Below are positions 1-6,325 of a stretch of 8,286 nt of DNA, one piece after another; the first letter of the stretch is position 1, and each line of letters begins with the position of its first letter. Origin of the DNA: an uncultured Holosporaceae bacterium (GTDB lineage Bacteria; Pseudomonadota; Alphaproteobacteria; CAISOG01); assembly GCA_903887035.1 (NCBI GenBank), contig CAISOG010000123.1, forward strand, positions 1 to 8,286, written 5' to 3'. The notes beneath the pieces are model-generated. The model had not been told where the DNA came from, ran no database searches, and saw nothing but the letters and a program-made list of their open reading frames with translations. The translations under genes were made by a program, and so were the position numbers.

Positions 1-2
1 AC

Positions 3-248
3 TATTTGAATGAAAAATTAGCCAATAGATTCGGATTGGGCCCCCAACCTTTTTATCTTGGAAAATATGACCCAGATACAGAACCTGGTGCTGTACCTGG
101 ATTTGTATTTTGTGATGAAAATGATAAATCCTGTTTGCGTGAGTATCCTGATATCATTGTAACAATGACATCATTCCAAACAGAAATAATAGCGTTAAAT
201 GCTATACAAGAAATCAACGCATTTATTAATCAAGGCCGTTCCCAATAG
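3..248 (+). CDS. 3' end of an unrecognised AT-rich gene (partial)
   Basis: The reading frame is open from the left edge to a TAG at 246-248. About 81 residues are visible and the true start is probably outside the window; a TTG at 6 is the only start-like codon near the edge and has no visible ribosome binding site. The peptide has aromatic and proline-rich segments (FYLGKYDPDTEPG), two cysteines (FCDENDKSC) and a helix-like C-terminus (TEIIALNAIQEINAFINQG). I do not recognise a family. By my count the first 240 bases are about 35% G+C, far below the visibly GC-rich genes that follow, which suggests horizontal origin or an accessory gene. It converges on proC with 17 bases between the stop codons. 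It could also be a decayed fragment. Confidence 0.5.
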   Translation, partial: YLNEKLANRFGLGPQPFYLGKYDPDTEPGAVPGFVFCDENDKSCLREYPDIIVTMTSFQTEIIALNAIQEINAFINQGRSQ

Positions 249-265
249 TTTCGGCTTCTTCTAAG

Positions 266-1132
266 CTAACCCACCGCCCGCAATTCGATGCTGCGGTGGT
301 GGGCGGCGGCGGTGGCGGCGGCCATCAGCTCGGCTAGGCCGTGGGGCGATTGCATCAGCACGCCAAGGGCGGCTGCCGTCGTGCCGGCGGGGCTGGTCAC
401 CTGTTGCCGAAGTTCCGTCGCGCTGCAATCCCCCTGCCGCTGCCTAAGCAACTGCCCGCTGCCCGCCAGGGTTTGCAGCACCAGGGTCTCAGCAACCTCC
501 GCCGACAATCCCAAATCCTGCGCCGCCGCCATCAAACATTCGGCCAGATAGAACAGATAGGCGGGGCCACTGCCCGAAATGGCGGTAACCGCATCCATCG
601 CCCCCTCATCCTGCACCAACAGGCTGTGCCCCATACTGCCCAACACCGCCTCTACCCGCGCCTGCACCATCGGCGGCAGCGGGCTGGCCGTGCACCAGGC
701 GGTTATCCCCTGGCCAATCACAGCGGGCAGGTTGGGCATCGCCCGCACCAGATAAACGCCATCCGCCGCATCAGCCAAAGCATTGTGACCCAGGCTATCT
801 TTGCCCAACCCCTGCGCCAGTTGCGCCAGCGTTATCCCCGCCGCAATCGAAATCACCACCGGCTTGGCGGACAGATAGGGGGTCAGCTGTGGCAACAGCT
901 CCATCACCTGCTGCGGCTTAACCGCCAACACCACCACATCGGGGGCATAGTCGGCGGGCAAATCGCCCAACTGGTGATAAAAGCTTACCCCCGAATCTTG
1001 CGGAACATGGCGCGGTTGCGGGTCAACCACCCGCGCTGTCAACCCCCGCCCCAGGCTGGCCAGCATGCCCGCCAGCATCGCCCCCCCCATCTGGCCGCAA
1101 CCGATTTGCAGCAGATTGATGCTTTGCGCCAC
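266..1132 (-). CDS. proC: Pyrroline-5-carboxylate reductase
   Basis: This cytosolic enzyme makes the last step of proline synthesis, NAD(P)H-dependent reduction of 1-pyrroline-5-carboxylate to L-proline. The 288-residue product has the N-terminal Rossmann motif GCGQMGGAM (11-19), the AVKPQ motif (70-74), RAMPNLPA (130-137), SGSGPAY (186-192) and the C-terminal signature VTSPAGTTAAAL (245-256) of the all-helical dimerisation domain. The start is GTG, preceded by a GGAGG-type site inside the end of the upstream gene, only 4 bases away, so translation is probably coupled. Oddities: the family motif usually reads PNTP but is PNLP here, and the stretch between the AAGIT motif (98-101) and RAMPN looks about ten residues longer than I expect. 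Length is only slightly above the usual 260-280. It is the last gene of the operon and ends with TAG. Confidence 0.96.
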   Translation of the reverse strand: MAQSINLLQIGCGQMGGAMLAGMLASLGRGLTARVVDPQPRHVPQDSGVSFYHQLGDLPADYAPDVVVLAVKPQQVMELLPQLTPYLSAKPVVISIAAGITLAQLAQGLGKDSLGHNALADAADGVYLVRAMPNLPAVIGQGITAWCTASPLPPMVQARVEAVLGSMGHSLLVQDEGAMDAVTAISGSGPAYLFYLAECLMAAAQDLGLSAEVAETLVLQTLAGSGQLLRQRQGDCSATELRQQVTSPAGTTAAALGVLMQSPHGLAELMAAATAAAHHRSIELRAVG

Positions 1133-1136
1133 CCGT

Positions 1137-1640
1137 TTAGGCCTCCCCCACGGTGTCCAGCAGGGCGCTATCCAACGCTTGCTGGCTGCCCTGCCCCCCC
1201 CAAACCAGGTATTGCACCGCGGGGAAATAGCGGTCGCATTCGGTTAAGGCCAGCTGCACCAGCTGATCCATTTGACTAAGCGGCAGGCCATCTAAGCCGG
1301 CCAGCATCAGGCCACAGCGAAAGGTCAACAACCCCTCATCCCCTGCCCAGGAAAAATGCCCCAACAACAAACGCTCATTCATATGCATCAGCAAATCGGC
1401 CATTTCCGGGCGGCGATGCAACGGCAAATGGCAATCAAAGCCACAGGCCATCGACAACACCTCCTGCTGCGGCAACCAACAGAACAACAGGTTGTAGTGC
1501 GCCCATCGCCCCTGGATATGCAGGCATAGCTCGGTTTCGCTTAAGCGGGTGAACGCCCAATCCAACTCCTCAACCCAGGATTCCAGTTGGTTTAGCGGGT
1601 TGGAAACAGCCGTTGCAGGCTGCAACAGGCTGATTTTCAT
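1137..1640 (-). CDS. YbjN-domain protein
   Basis: This is a 167-residue cytosolic protein of the YbjN type, judged from overall pattern: an N-terminal NPLNQLESWVEELDW helix, a beta-rich centre (LCLHIQGRWAHYNLLFCW, then LSMACGFDCHLP) and the segment MADLLMHMNERLLLGHFSW followed by LTFRCGLML. The family resembles type III secretion chaperone folds, but its biochemical role is not settled; in enterobacteria YbjN has been linked to stress and motility phenotypes. It lies 3 bases downstream of the ubiK-like gene and 4 bases upstream of proC, so the three are almost certainly one transcript. I recall this three-gene order from other alphaproteobacteria, which supports the call. The start is the ATG at 1640; the stop is TAA. 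Confidence 0.85.
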   Translation of the reverse strand: MKISLLQPATAVSNPLNQLESWVEELDWAFTRLSETELCLHIQGRWAHYNLLFCWLPQQEVLSMACGFDCHLPLHRRPEMADLLMHMNERLLLGHFSWAGDEGLLTFRCGLMLAGLDGLPLSQMDQLVQLALTECDRYFPAVQYLVWGGQGSQQALDSALLDTVGEA

Positions 1641-1643
1641 GGT

Positions 1644-2090
1644 TTAGGGCTTTTCTTGGTGGGCGGATGGGGTGTCTGCCGTTTTGCTGGCCTTTTTGGG
1701 TTTGGCGGCTGTAGTCTTGGGGACGGGCGCGGCACTCTCCACGGCCAACAGCCGCGCCTCCACCGCCGCCAAGCGATCCTCCAGCGCACTCATCTGATCC
1801 TGCTGCACCAAATTCAGCTTAGCCAGAGTAGCCTCCACCGTGCTGTGCACAAAGGATCGCATCTGTTCCTGCGCGGCGGCGGCCATTTTCAAACCGCCCT
1901 GCCCCAACCCTTGGCCTATCGCCGCCAACTCCTCCCACCAGCGGGCTGCATTAGCGCCAGCAAAGCCGCCGCCTGCAAAGCCGCCACCAGAATCCCCGCC
2001 AGAATCAGCGCCCGACTTTTCTGCCCCTTTTGGGTTGGGGGCATGTTCATCGGCGCTATGATGGGGATCGTTTTTTGAAGAAGTCGTCAT
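1644..2090 (-). CDS. UbiK-family (BMFP domain) accessory protein
   Basis: The 148-residue product has a low-complexity, Gly/Ser/Asp-rich N-terminus (1-47, including a direct repeat GGFAGGGFAG encoded by a 15-base DNA repeat), a helical segment (48-75), then a BMFP-type region (about 76-119): MRSFVHSTVEATLAKLNLV followed by a coiled coil with heptad spacing (MSALEDRLAAVEARLLAVES). The tail (120-148) is Ala/Lys/Pro-rich and looks disordered. UbiK-family proteins are small trimeric coiled coils that assist the aerobic ubiquinone-biosynthesis complex, and some interact with membranes. The usual family length is about 80-100 residues, so both ends here are extensions. It is the first gene of the minus-strand operon, with ATG at 2090 and an AAAAGG-like site about 8 bases upstream. 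The family call rests on the helix plus coiled-coil pattern; a generic coiled-coil protein is the alternative. Confidence 0.75.
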   Translation of the reverse strand: MTTSSKNDPHHSADEHAPNPKGAEKSGADSGGDSGGGFAGGGFAGANAARWWEELAAIGQGLGQGGLKMAAAAQEQMRSFVHSTVEATLAKLNLVQQDQMSALEDRLAAVEARLLAVESAAPVPKTTAAKPKKASKTADTPSAHQEKP

Positions 2091-2125
2091 AATCTCAACC
2101 TTTTGTTAACCACCAACACGATAGC

Positions 2126-2134
2126 ATTATATCA
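2126..2134 (-). promoter_or_regulatory. Candidate extended -10 promoter for the ubiK-ybjN-proC operon
   Basis: Read on the minus strand the site is TGATATAAT: a perfect TATAAT hexamer with the TG of an extended -10 one base upstream. No good -35 hexamer lies 16-18 bases upstream, which fits an extended -10 promoter. Transcription would start near 2119 and leave a leader of about 28 bases before the ATG at 2090. The same 86-base region must also hold the hldD promoter on the opposite strand, for which I see no convincing hexamer pair. Confidence 0.45.
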
Positions 2135-2176
2135 AGAAATCGCCAAGCATTATCAGCGCTTAAGGGAGCTTTCCTC

Positions 2177-3154
2177 ATGATTGTTATTACGGGAGGGGCT
2201 GGATTTATCGGCTCTAACTTGGTTGCCGCCTTGCAAGCTGCGGGTGAATATGACGTGGTTGTTTGCGACAAAATGGATCACCCGCACAAATGGGAAAATT
2301 TGGCGCAGACGGAGATTGCCGATTTCGTCTATCCCGATGATTTGTTTGATTTTCTTGATCGACACGCCGCCCAGATTAACGTGATTTATCATTTGGGCGG
2401 GATTACCAACACCACCGCCACCGATCCCGAAAGCGTGATTTTGAGCAATTTTGGCCTGTCGCGCAACCTGTGGGATTGGTGTTGCAAACGCGGAACCCGC
2501 CTGATTTACGCCAGTGACGCCGCCACCTATGGCCTGGGTGAGGCGGGATTTGAGGATGGATTTGATTGCGACACGCTGAAAAAATTGCGCCCCCGCACCC
2601 TGTATAGCTGGAGCAAGCATCTGTTCGACCAACGCATCGCCCGCCAGTTGCTGTCGCGGCGGGATAAGCCGACCCAATACGCTGGCCTTAAGCTGTTCAG
2701 CGTTTATGGCCCGCATGAGGAGCATAAGGCGAACCAGCGCAGCGTCGCGCGCCAGCTGATTGACCAGGTTGAGGGTGAGGGGGTGATACGGCTGTTCAAA
2801 TCGGGGCGAGCCGACATTGCCCATGGGGATCAACGCCGCGATTTTGTGCATGTGCATGACGTGGCCAACCTGCTTGTCTGGCTGTTGCAAAATCCCGACG
2901 TCAACGGGCTGTTTAACGTCGGCACCGGGCGGGCGCGCAGTTTTAATGAGCTGGCGGCGGCGGTGATGATCACCACGGGCAAGGATAAGGCCGCCATCGA
3001 CTATATCGATATGCCAGAGGGGATGGAGTCGACCTATCAATACCTGGCGGAGGCCAAGTTGGATCGGCTGCGCGCCGCGGGCTATACCGCGCCCTTTCGC
3101 CAGATTGAACAGGGCGTCAAAGACTATGTGGCATGGCTGAAAAATCGGGGGTAA
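2177..3154 (+). CDS. hldD: ADP-L-glycero-D-manno-heptose 6-epimerase
   Basis: This enzyme converts ADP-D-glycero-D-manno-heptose to the L,D form, the last step in making the heptose donor for the LPS inner core. The 325-residue protein is an extended short-chain dehydrogenase with the NAD(P) motif GGAGFIGSN (6-14), the YxxxK pair as YSWSK (Tyr143, Lys147), VYGPHEEHK (176-184, whose Lys184 matches the second catalytic Lys of E. coli HldD), RDFVHVHDV (221-229) and FNVGTGRARSF (246-256). The C-terminus (LRAAGYTAPF, GVKDYVAWL) closely matches E. coli HldD. Oddity: the segment that reads YASSAATYG in E. coli is YASDAATYG here (111-119), placing Asp114 where the family has its catalytic Ser (Ser116 in E. 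coli). The rest of the fold looks intact. The start ATG has an AAGGGAG site 8 bases upstream. It is transcribed alone, divergent from the ubiK operon. Confidence 0.93.
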   Translation: MIVITGGAGFIGSNLVAALQAAGEYDVVVCDKMDHPHKWENLAQTEIADFVYPDDLFDFLDRHAAQINVIYHLGGITNTTATDPESVILSNFGLSRNLWDWCCKRGTRLIYASDAATYGLGEAGFEDGFDCDTLKKLRPRTLYSWSKHLFDQRIARQLLSRRDKPTQYAGLKLFSVYGPHEEHKANQRSVARQLIDQVEGEGVIRLFKSGRADIAHGDQRRDFVHVHDVANLLVWLLQNPDVNGLFNVGTGRARSFNELAAAVMITTGKDKAAIDYIDMPEGMESTYQYLAEAKLDRLRAAGYTAPFRQIEQGVKDYVAWLKNRG

Positions 3155-3185
3155 GCAGCCCTGCTATTCCATGCGTTTCTCCGCG

Positions 3186-3342
3186 GTCATCCTACCCCCG
3201 CTATTGCCGCCTCTCTGTTGTCATCCTACCCCCTGTGGGTAGGATCTACTCCCCGCGCCGCTTGTACAACGGTTAGGATTTGAGATTCTCCCCACAAGGG
3301 GGAGAATGACTATCTTTGATGTAGGGGGGTGGGTAGGATGAC
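3186..3342. repeat. Outer inverted half-sites enclosing the first 134-bp repeat
   Basis: GTCATCCTACCC at 3186-3197 is answered by its exact reverse complement GGGTAGGATGAC at 3331-3342. This is the same sequence as the tips of the palindromic element between them, so copy 1 is framed by an extra pair of element ends, whereas copy 2 (3470-3603) is not. This looks like one element nested in, or recombined with, another. Confidence 0.6.
3196..3329 (+). repeat. 134-bp palindromic intergenic repeat, copy 1
   Basis: It matches 3470-3603 without gaps at 127 of 134 positions by eye. It contains hairpin A (ATCCTACCC at 3223-3231 pairing with GGGTAGGAT at 3237-3245, 5-base loop), a spacer, and hairpin B (ATTCTCCCC at 3285-3293 pairing with GGGGAGAAT at 3299-3307, 5-base loop). 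Hairpins A and B are related as inverted copies, so the unit resembles a REP/BIME or MITE-type element with self-complementary ends. It has no coding potential and lies between the convergent hldD and Sel1 genes. Confidence 0.85.
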
Positions 3343-3366
3343 AGTGTTGATTTTGTTTGCCTTACT

Positions 3367-3455
3367 GTCATTTCCGCGCAGGCGGGGGATCCATGCGATA
3401 GCACGGCCATATTGCGTTTTGGATGTTGCTAGACTCCCGCCTACGCGGGAGTGAC
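3367..3455. repeat. Second palindromic element between the 134-bp copies
   Basis: The left arm (3367-3392) begins GTCATTTCCGCGCAGGCGGG and the right arm (3432-3455) is an imperfect reverse complement ending GCGGGAGTGAC. The arms enclose about 39 bases with no coding content. This layout, GTCA...CCGCG..GGCGGG facing CCCGCC...CGCGGG...TGAC, is the common small intergenic repeat style of many proteobacteria. It is a different family from the flanking 134-bp repeats, although both end in GTCA/TGAC. Confidence 0.7.
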
Positions 3456-3465
3456 GACCTTTTTT
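3433..3465 (+). terminator. Possible hairpin-plus-T-run terminator after hldD
   Basis: ACTCCCGC (3433-3440) pairs perfectly with GCGGGAGT (3445-3452) around the loop CTAC, and a run of six T follows at 3460-3465. The seven-base gap between stem and T-run is longer than ideal, and the hairpin is also the right arm of the palindromic element, so termination may be incidental. It lies about 280 bases after the hldD stop. Confidence 0.35.
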
Positions 3466-3469
3466 GTTG

Positions 3470-3603
3470 CCCCGCTATTGCCGCCTCTCCGTTGTCATCC
3501 TACCCCCTGTGGGTAGGATCTACTCCCCGCGCCGCTTGTACAACGGTTAGGTTTTGAGATCCTACCCACAAGGGGTAGGATGACCATCTTTGATGTAGGG
3601 GGG
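3470..3603 (+). repeat. 134-bp palindromic intergenic repeat, copy 2
   Basis: This is a direct repeat of 3196-3329 at a constant offset of 274 bases. Hairpin A is identical to copy 1. Hairpin B is ATCCTACCC (3559-3567) pairing with GGGTAGGAT (3573-3581), so here the two ends of the unit are near-perfect inverted copies of each other. Differences from copy 1 fall at 3490, 3552, 3561, 3564, 3576, 3579 and 3585. The G-run at the end continues beyond the shared segment. It sits just before the 3' end of the Sel1 gene. Confidence 0.85.
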
Positions 3604-3624
3604 GGCGGCGGCAAGGCAGACGGG

Positions 3625-4617
3625 TTAGGGGGACGGATCCTTCGGTGCGGGGTTCAACGGTTGGCTGGCCGCCCTTTGTGCCCGCGCCAGCTGTTCGGGG
3701 GTTAGCTTTTTTTCAGTAATGTCAAGACCCTTAGAGGCATTCTCATTCCCCTGCGCCGCCGCCCGCGCAAACCAAATATAGGCTGTTTCATAATCCCTCG
3801 TTACCCCATGACCATTGCCATACATCGCACCGAGATTGTATTGCGCCGCTGCAATTCCCTGCTAAGCCGCTTTGCGATACCATTTAACCGCTTCGGCATA
3901 ATCCCTCGTTACGCCCCAACCGTTAGCGTACATCCCACCGAGGTTATATTGCGCCATCGCATAGCCCTGTTCTGCCGCTTTGCGATACCATTTGACTGCT
4001 TCGGAATAATCTTTCGTTACAACTTGACCTTTTTCATACATCACACCGAGGTTATATTGCGCCACCGCATTACCCTGTTCAGCCGCTTTGCGATACCATT
4101 TAACCGCTTCGCCATAATCCCTCGTGACCCCCTGACCGTTATCGTACATCACACCGAGATTGTATTGCGCCTCTGCAATTCCCTGTTCCGCCGCTTTGCG
4201 AAACCATTTCGCCGCTTCGGCATAATCCCTCGTTACCCCCTGACCCTCATCATACATCACACCGAGATTGGATTGCGCCTTCGCATAGCCCTGTTCTGCC
4301 GCTTTGCGAAACCATTTAACCGCTTCGGCATATTCCCGCGTTACCCCTTGGCCTTGATAATACATCCCACCGAGGTTATATTGCGCCGCTGCATCGCCCT
4401 GTTCAGCCGCTTTGCGATACCATTTGACTGCTTCGGAATAATCTTTCGTTACACCCTGACCTTTTTCATACATCAAACCGAGATTGTATTGCGCCGCCGC
4501 ATCGCCCTGTTCAGCTTTGGTGCGCGTTTCGGCAAAGGGGGGAGCATCGGCCGCGTGTGACAACGCAGGCAAAGCCAAGAACATCAGCAACAACAAGGAG
4601 AAGAAACGTTTCATCAT
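3625..4617 (-). pseudogene. Exported Sel1-repeat protein gene with an in-frame amber stop
   Basis: Translation from ATG 4617 gives a Sec signal peptide (residues 1-22, hydrophobic LLLLMFLALPALS ending SHA/AD), then 36-residue Sel1 (TPR-like) repeats starting at residue 35. The consensus is AEQG.A.AQYNLG.MY..GQGVT.DY.EAVKWYRKA. Six are complete (35-250). Codon 252 (3864-3862), the Glu of repeat seven's AEQG, is TAG. The same frame then continues with no further stop through repeat seven and a capping segment (RAAAQGNENASKGL) to a Lys/Pro-rich C-terminus (LTPEQLARAQ...APKDPSP) and TAA at 3625. Read through, it would be a 330-codon protein. Sel1 proteins are usually periplasmic or secreted scaffolds for protein interactions; the partner here is unknown. 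The truncated 251-residue product might still fold, since repeats are modular. Repeat five has GQVV for GQGV. I see no strong ribosome binding site. Confidence 0.8.
3760..4515 (-). repeat. Seven tandem 108-bp units encoding Sel1 repeats
   Basis: The region is exactly seven 108-base units, each encoding one 36-residue Sel1 repeat, with no gaps between them. Blocks such as the codons for EAVKWYRKAAEQG and AQYNLG recur almost unchanged in DNA, so units could be gained or lost by unequal recombination. Because 108 is divisible by three, the opposite strand also stays open and yields a false antisense reading frame. Confidence 0.85.
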
Positions 4618-4693
4618 CAGTTTTTCTGTACGGGGTTACGCGGTGTTAGCGGCTTACAAGGCAGCTCACAAGACTGTCTTAACGACTGCAGGC

Positions 4694-4722
4694 AGCATAA
4701 GGCAAAAATCTGCCACCATCAA
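4694..4722 (-). promoter_or_regulatory. Candidate promoter for the Sel1 gene
   Basis: On the minus strand TTGATG (4722-4717) and TATGCT (4699-4694) are separated by 17 bases, each matching four of six positions of the sigma-70 hexamers. Transcription would begin near 4687, giving a leader of about 70 bases. It lies just after the guaA stop, so the Sel1 gene could instead be read through from guaA; I see no strong terminator between them. Confidence 0.3.
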
Positions 4723-4736
4723 TACCTCTCAATCCC

Positions 4737-6296
4737 CTACTCCCACTCGATGGTGCCGGGGGGTTTGGAGGTGATGTCATAGGTGACGCGGTTGATGCCG
4801 GGCACCTTATTGATGATGCGGGTGGCCAGCTGCACCAGAAATTCTGGCGGAAAGGGGAAAACATCGGCGGTCATGCCATCGGTGGAGGTCACCGCGCGCA
4901 GGGCGCAGGCATAGTCATAGGTGCGGCCATCGCCCATCACCCCAACGGTTTTGACGGGCAACAGCACGGCAAAGGCTTGCCAGATTTTGTCGTAATACCC
5001 CGCCTCCCGCAGGGCGCTGATATACTCATGATCGGCGGCGCGCAGCAGCGCCAACTTCTCCCGACTGATGCCGCCAGGCAGGCGGATGGCCAGCCCCGGC
5101 CCAGGGAAAGGATGCCGCCCCAGCAGGCTGGCGGGCAGACCCAGCTCACGCCCCAACACCCTAACCTCATCCTTAAACAACAGGCGCAGAGGCTCCACCA
5201 GCTCAAAGCGCAAGCGTTCGGGCAGGCCGCCGACATTGTGGTGCGATTTGATGGTGGCCGATGGCCCACCGCTGGCCGACACCGACTCAATCACATCGGG
5301 GTACAACGTCCCCTGCGCCAAAAATTTAATGCTGCCAGCCGCGCCGAATTTCAGGCAGGCTTGCTCAAACACCTCAATAAAGGTCGCGCCGATGATTTTG
5401 CGCTTTTCCTCAGGCTCCACCACCCCGTCCAGCCGCCCCAAAAACAGCTCACTGGCATCGACAATCTCAACGGGCAGCTTGGCCTGTTCCACCAACATCT
5501 GCATCACCTCAGCCGCCTCATTGTGGCGCAGCAGGCCGTTATCGACGAAAAAGCAGTGCAGCTGATCCCCGACCGCCTGATGCAACAGGGCGGCGGTAAC
5601 CGCCGAATCGACGCCACCAGAAATGCCGCAAACCACCTTTTCACTGCCGATTTGTGCGCGCAGCTTGGCAATCGCCTCATCCTTATAATTGGCCATTTGC
5701 CAATCGGGCTGGCACCCCGCGATGCGGAACAAAAAGTTGCGAATCAGGCGATCGCCATCGGGGGTGTGCACCACCTCCGGATGAAACTGCACGCCGTAAC
5801 GTTTGGCATTTTCATTGGCCATCAGGGCTATCGGCGCGGCATCGCTTTGCGCCACCAGCTGGAACCCTGGCGGAATCGCCGTGACCTTGTCCCCATGGCT
5901 CATCCACACGGTGTAATCCTGCCCCTGCTGCCACACCCCCTGTAACAGCGGGGAATCGGCCACCACCCGCACGCTGGCACGGCCAAATTCCCGCCCGGGG
6001 GAGGATTCAACCCGCCCGCCCAGGCTGTGTGCCATCAGCTGCTGCCCATAGCAAATGCCCAACAGCGGCAACGGGGTTTGCCAAAATTCAGCGGGCAGGT
6101 TGGGCCCCCCGTCGGCAACACTGGCGGGCCCACCCGACAGAATAATGCCCTTAACGGCTGTATCCGCCGCCAATCTGGCCAAGGTTGCATCGTGATAGGG
6201 CATGATTTCGCAGTAAACACCCGCCTCCCGCACGCGGCGGGCTATCAGCTGGGTAACCTGGCTGCCGAAATCGATAATGATAATGTCGCTTTTCAT
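4737..6296 (-). CDS. guaA: GMP synthase (glutamine-hydrolysing)
   Basis: GuaA converts XMP, ATP and glutamine to GMP in the cytosol. The 519-residue product is complete. It has an N-terminal class I glutamine amidotransferase domain (about 1-190) with IIDFGSQVTQLIARRVRE, the oxyanion motif ILSGGP (52-57), nucleophile Cys82 in GICYGQQL, and His172/Glu174 in FHPEV. The ATP-pyrophosphatase domain has the P-loop SGGVDS (226-231) and VDNGLLR (251-257). The C-terminal dimerisation domain includes HPFPGPGLAIR (395-405) and ends with the family's typical ITSKPPGTIEWE. I chose the ATG at 6296 because MKSDIIIIDFGSQ aligns with the usual N-terminus; an in-frame extension of nine codons back to a GTG at 6323 looks unlikely. 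An AGGATG-like site lies about 20 bases upstream, so the start context is weak. It ends with TAG. It is divergent from the flagellar operon. Confidence 0.97.
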   Translation of the reverse strand: MKSDIIIIDFGSQVTQLIARRVREAGVYCEIMPYHDATLARLAADTAVKGIILSGGPASVADGGPNLPAEFWQTPLPLLGICYGQQLMAHSLGGRVESSPGREFGRASVRVVADSPLLQGVWQQGQDYTVWMSHGDKVTAIPPGFQLVAQSDAAPIALMANENAKRYGVQFHPEVVHTPDGDRLIRNFLFRIAGCQPDWQMANYKDEAIAKLRAQIGSEKVVCGISGGVDSAVTAALLHQAVGDQLHCFFVDNGLLRHNEAAEVMQMLVEQAKLPVEIVDASELFLGRLDGVVEPEEKRKIIGATFIEVFEQACLKFGAAGSIKFLAQGTLYPDVIESVSASGGPSATIKSHHNVGGLPERLRFELVEPLRLLFKDEVRVLGRELGLPASLLGRHPFPGPGLAIRLPGGISREKLALLRAADHEYISALREAGYYDKIWQAFAVLLPVKTVGVMGDGRTYDYACALRAVTSTDGMTADVFPFPPEFLVQLATRIINKVPGINRVTYDITSKPPGTIEWE

Positions 6297-6325
6297 AGGG
6301 CATCTTTGCCACATCCTGACCACAG

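Noticed and set aside
341..1279. Long plus-strand open frame of 312 codons opposite proC
   Set aside because: It is rich in Arg, His, Gln and Pro as expected for antisense of a GC-rich gene, matches no family I know, and overlaps conserved ProC.
2153..3040. Minus-strand open frame of 295 codons opposite hldD
   Set aside because: It is antisense to a complete, motif-bearing HldD and has a composition typical of shadow frames.
3155..3624. CRISPR-like array in the hldD-Sel1 gap
   Set aside because: The repeats are two 134-bp palindromic units with one different element between them, not short regularly spaced repeats with unique spacers, and no cas gene is visible.
3808..4560. Long plus-strand open frame (about 250 codons) with repeated FAIPFNRFGIIPRY-like units
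   Set aside because: It is the antisense shadow of the Sel1 tandem repeats; a 108-base period keeps all frames in phase, and the minus strand has a clear signal peptide and Sel1 consensus.
4618..4736. Possible tRNA or small RNA between guaA and the Sel1 gene
   Set aside because: I found no cloverleaf arms or CCA-like end; only a five-pair inverted repeat at 4670-4680 and a candidate promoter are visible.
5712..5730. Another TGGCAC followed by ATGC inside guaA, resembling a sigma-54 site
   Set aside because: The spacing between GG and GC does not match the required distance and it lies within coding sequence.
4977..5945. Plus-strand open frame of 322 codons opposite guaA
   Set aside because: It is the antisense shadow of the strongly conserved guaA, with no ribosome site or recognisable domain.
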